Below are positions 62,578 to 64,000 of a DNA stretch of 64,000 nt, one piece after another; the first letter of the stretch is position 1, and every line of letters begins with the position of its first letter. The notes under the pieces were generated by a model. That model made no database searches and was not told the DNA's origin. It saw nothing but the letters and a program-made list of their open reading frames with translations. The stretch is from Amphritea atlantica (lineage in GTDB: Bacteria; Pseudomonadota; Gammaproteobacteria; Pseudomonadales; Balneatricaceae), in NCBI RefSeq assembly GCF_018860855.1, contig NZ_JAHKQE010000041.1, positions 139,732 through 203,731 on the forward strand, read 5' to 3'. The translations under genes and the position numbers were made by a program.

Positions 62578-63348
62578 TTACCACCACGTTCTGAGCTTAT
62601 CGTTGTAAACCCTACAATTTGGAACATGAACTGTGCCGCCAGTCCATGCTTGTTTATAGGATGGTTTAAAGTCAGTGGCCAAGTTTAAGTATGTGCCTAT
62701 AGATGGTGTCTTATAACGTCTAGATGATTTGTAGTAACCGCCTGCTGACTGTTCTTCACCACATTCATTGTACCAACTCGATGACTCTACATAATTTTGA
62801 TATTCAGAGAAATGAACAGGTGCAATAGTTAAGTCTGCAACCCAATAGTACACACGACCATAATATGCAGCGTGACACCATTTTTCCCATGCCTTGGGAC
62901 TGTACCTTTCTTCGCCTAGTTTTTTATTGAATAGAGCCAACCACAAAACATTAATTCCTAATTTTTCATATGCTGACGTGCGTGCGCTTATTTCATTTAC
63001 ACTTAAGTTGCTTCTCTGTATTTCAATAGCAACTTTTACATTGTTTATTAAGCAATATACATCGGCTATGACCGTACCAAAATCAGCTTCAACTTCTAAA
63101 TTTGTAACGTGACTGTACTTTGATAGTGAATTGTAAATGGATTCTTTACACTTGCGGTGAGCATCTGACTCACCTTTTCCTCTATTACAATGATACGGGG
63201 GTTTGTGCGCGAAATGATGTACTTGAATCCTTCCTTTTTTTAGAACAAGCTCGTGCTTACATCCAGGGCAATTGAATGGCCCTTGCTCTTTTTCGCTATT
63301 ACTTGCGAATACTTTGAGATTATCTTGAACTCTTACTCCACAGAGCAT
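62578..63348 (-). CDS. CoiA-like nuclease, mobile-element cargo
   Basis: Protein of 256 aa with competence CoiA-family features. Zinc-finger-like head: CPGC (C27, C30) and HHFAH (44-48). Nuclease core: D96 in VIADVYCL, then E109-x-Q111 in VAIEIQRS, as in PD-(D/E)XK CoiA-type enzymes. An ATG at 63420 adds 24 residues without clear family match; ATG 63348 has GGGAGA 7 bases upstream and starts MLCGVRVQDN, so I chose it. CoiA in naturally competent bacteria helps recombination, but in islands such nucleases often act in defence; role inferred only. Confidence 0.8.
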   Translation of the reverse strand: MLCGVRVQDNLKVFASNSEKEQGPFNCPGCKHELVLKKGRIQVHHFAHKPPYHCNRGKGESDAHRKCKESIYNSLSKYSHVTNLEVEADFGTVIADVYCLINNVKVAIEIQRSNLSVNEISARTSAYEKLGINVLWLALFNKKLGEERYSPKAWEKWCHAAYYGRVYYWVADLTIAPVHFSEYQNYVESSSWYNECGEEQSAGGYYKSSRRYKTPSIGTYLNLATDFKPSYKQAWTGGTVHVPNCRVYNDKLRTWW

Positions 63349-63460
63349 GACCGTTCTCCCGCTTAGATGCCTATCTCTAAACAACAATTCATTATTCAGC
63401 CCATACAAGCTTGCAAGCATTGCTACCCTGTAAGGTGAATTTATATCTAGGGATGGGTAA

Positions 63461-63943
63461 ATGATGTATCGCAGGAGCCGTAAGTATCAGGAATATTTGA
63501 CTAAATATGCAAAGGCTGCCAGAGAGGGAAAAAGGATCAATGGTATTCATCCTGAATATCCGTCTGAGTTACCAGCGCTACGCAGGTTAATCAAAATTAC
63601 AGACTACGATACGGGTACTCCAGTTACCCACCGAATTGAACTATATCGCAGTAACTGTGTTGATTGCTATAGCGCTTGGGTTCATTGCATCACGCTGTTT
63701 TCAGATCTGAAAGCGGTTGTTTACAACTTCGCACAGAGTAAGCCCGTCACCTTCTGGGCGGCAGGCAAGGCTACGATGATTATTCGGAACAAATTAATTG
63801 ATGAAAATTCGATCAATGAGTCTGTACAGCTCACAATCCTTCGGGTCTCCTGTAAAACTTGGAATAGCAATAACATGACTAGGAAAATCGACTCGATTGG
63901 GTTGATGGTCGATAAGCCAGATGTCGTTAATACCTTCTTCTAA
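63461..63943 (+). CDS. Unrecognised ORF, possibly only its N-terminal half is a real gene
   Basis: 160-aa ORF with a weak AGGGATGGG ribosome-binding site. Residues about 27-70 (IHPEYPSELPALRRLIKITD, GTPVTHRIELYRSN, DCY) look like a conserved domain; the part after about residue 70 does not. Its last 150 bases lie antisense to the FCP1-like reading frame, whose protein sequence is coherent. A frameshift near codon 70, or a shorter true gene, is possible. Function is unknown. Confidence 0.45.
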   Translation: MMYRRSRKYQEYLTKYAKAAREGKRINGIHPEYPSELPALRRLIKITDYDTGTPVTHRIELYRSNCVDCYSAWVHCITLFSDLKAVVYNFAQSKPVTFWAAGKATMIIRNKLIDENSINESVQLTILRVSCKTWNSNNMTRKIDSIGLMVDKPDVVNTFF

Positions 63944-64000
63944 AAACTCTGATAGGGTTCCAAGAGATTTTCTATAACCTGTTTGTAGTGGCATAGTGAA
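63794..64000 (-). CDS. 3' end of an FCP1/NIF-like HAD phosphatase, truncated by window edge
   Basis: The minus-strand frame stays open to the window end; the visible ATG at 63994 is probably internal, since TTC-ACT codons precede it in frame. The 68 visible residues fit the C-terminal half of NIF/FCP1-type phosphatases: YRKSLGTLSEF, then INDIWLIDHQPNRVDF (the D-h-x-p region with HAD motif IV-like Asp) and SHVIAIPSFTGDPKDCELYR. The catalytic DxDx motif would be outside the window. Such phosphatases are best known from eukaryotic RNA polymerase II regulation; bacterial copies are less described. Confidence 0.6.
   Translation of the reverse strand, partial: FTMPLQTGYRKSLGTLSEFLEEGINDIWLIDHQPNRVDFPSHVIAIPSFTGDPKDCELYRLIDRIFIN

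Noticed and set aside
63101..63110. TTTGTAACGT inside the CoiA-like gene as a right-end repeat copy
   Set aside because: Only 8-9 bases match the left-end motif, within coding sequence; this is expected by chance.

Overview
The window is chromosomal DNA of a gammaproteobacterium, most likely a marine Oceanospirillales/Pseudomonadales-type organism; the genus cannot be fixed from sequence alone. The reasons are the Pseudomonas-like gene order (HAD phosphatase - rppH - ptsP - lgt - thyA - folA, and rplQ ... uvrA ... ssb), a continuous tRNA-tuf-rpoBC-str-S10-spc-alpha supercluster that is split in E. coli, and moderate GC.

Region 1 (1-14.2 kb) is housekeeping. It holds the end of gcvT and gcvH (glycine cleavage), an RlmI-type rRNA methyltransferase, a Tas-type aldo/keto reductase, a CBS-domain protein, a HAD-IB phosphatase, rppH, ptsP (EI-Ntr), an NRDE/TANGO2 protein, lgt, a Nudix hydrolase, thyA, folA, birA, coaX and a SPOR-domain membrane protein.

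Region 2 (14.2-46.75 kb) is the transcription/translation core. It runs tRNA-Thr/Tyr/Gly/Thr - tuf - tRNA-Trp - secE - nusG - rplKAJL - rpoBC - rpsL - rpsG - fusA - second tuf - S10 operon - spc operon - alpha operon. Strong promoter candidates lie before the tRNAs, rpsJ and rpsM. Terminators follow rpoC, the second tuf and rplQ. Terminator-shaped attenuators lie before rplK and rpoB and, unexpectedly, between rplN and rplX.

Region 3 (46.8-52.95 kb) has a LysR regulator divergent from a medium-chain dehydrogenase and a small monooxygenase, then uvrA divergent from ssb.

Region 4 (about 52.93-64 kb, continuing past the window) looks like an integrated mobile element inserted just downstream of ssb. 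A tightly packed six-gene unit encodes three different tyrosine recombinases (404, 514 and 719 aa), two small helical/coiled-coil proteins and a RecD-like SF1 helicase. It resembles the multi-recombinase logic of Tn554 (TnpABC) and of the Gamma-Mobile-Trio (GMT) islands, but the family assignment was not tested. After it comes an intergenic region with four 19-bp palindromic repeats, then cargo: an unrecognised 318-aa protein, a CoiA-like nuclease, an unrecognised 160-aa ORF, and the 3' end of an FCP1/NIF-like HAD phosphatase. This region is visibly more A/T-rich than the core and is where undescribed biology is most likely.
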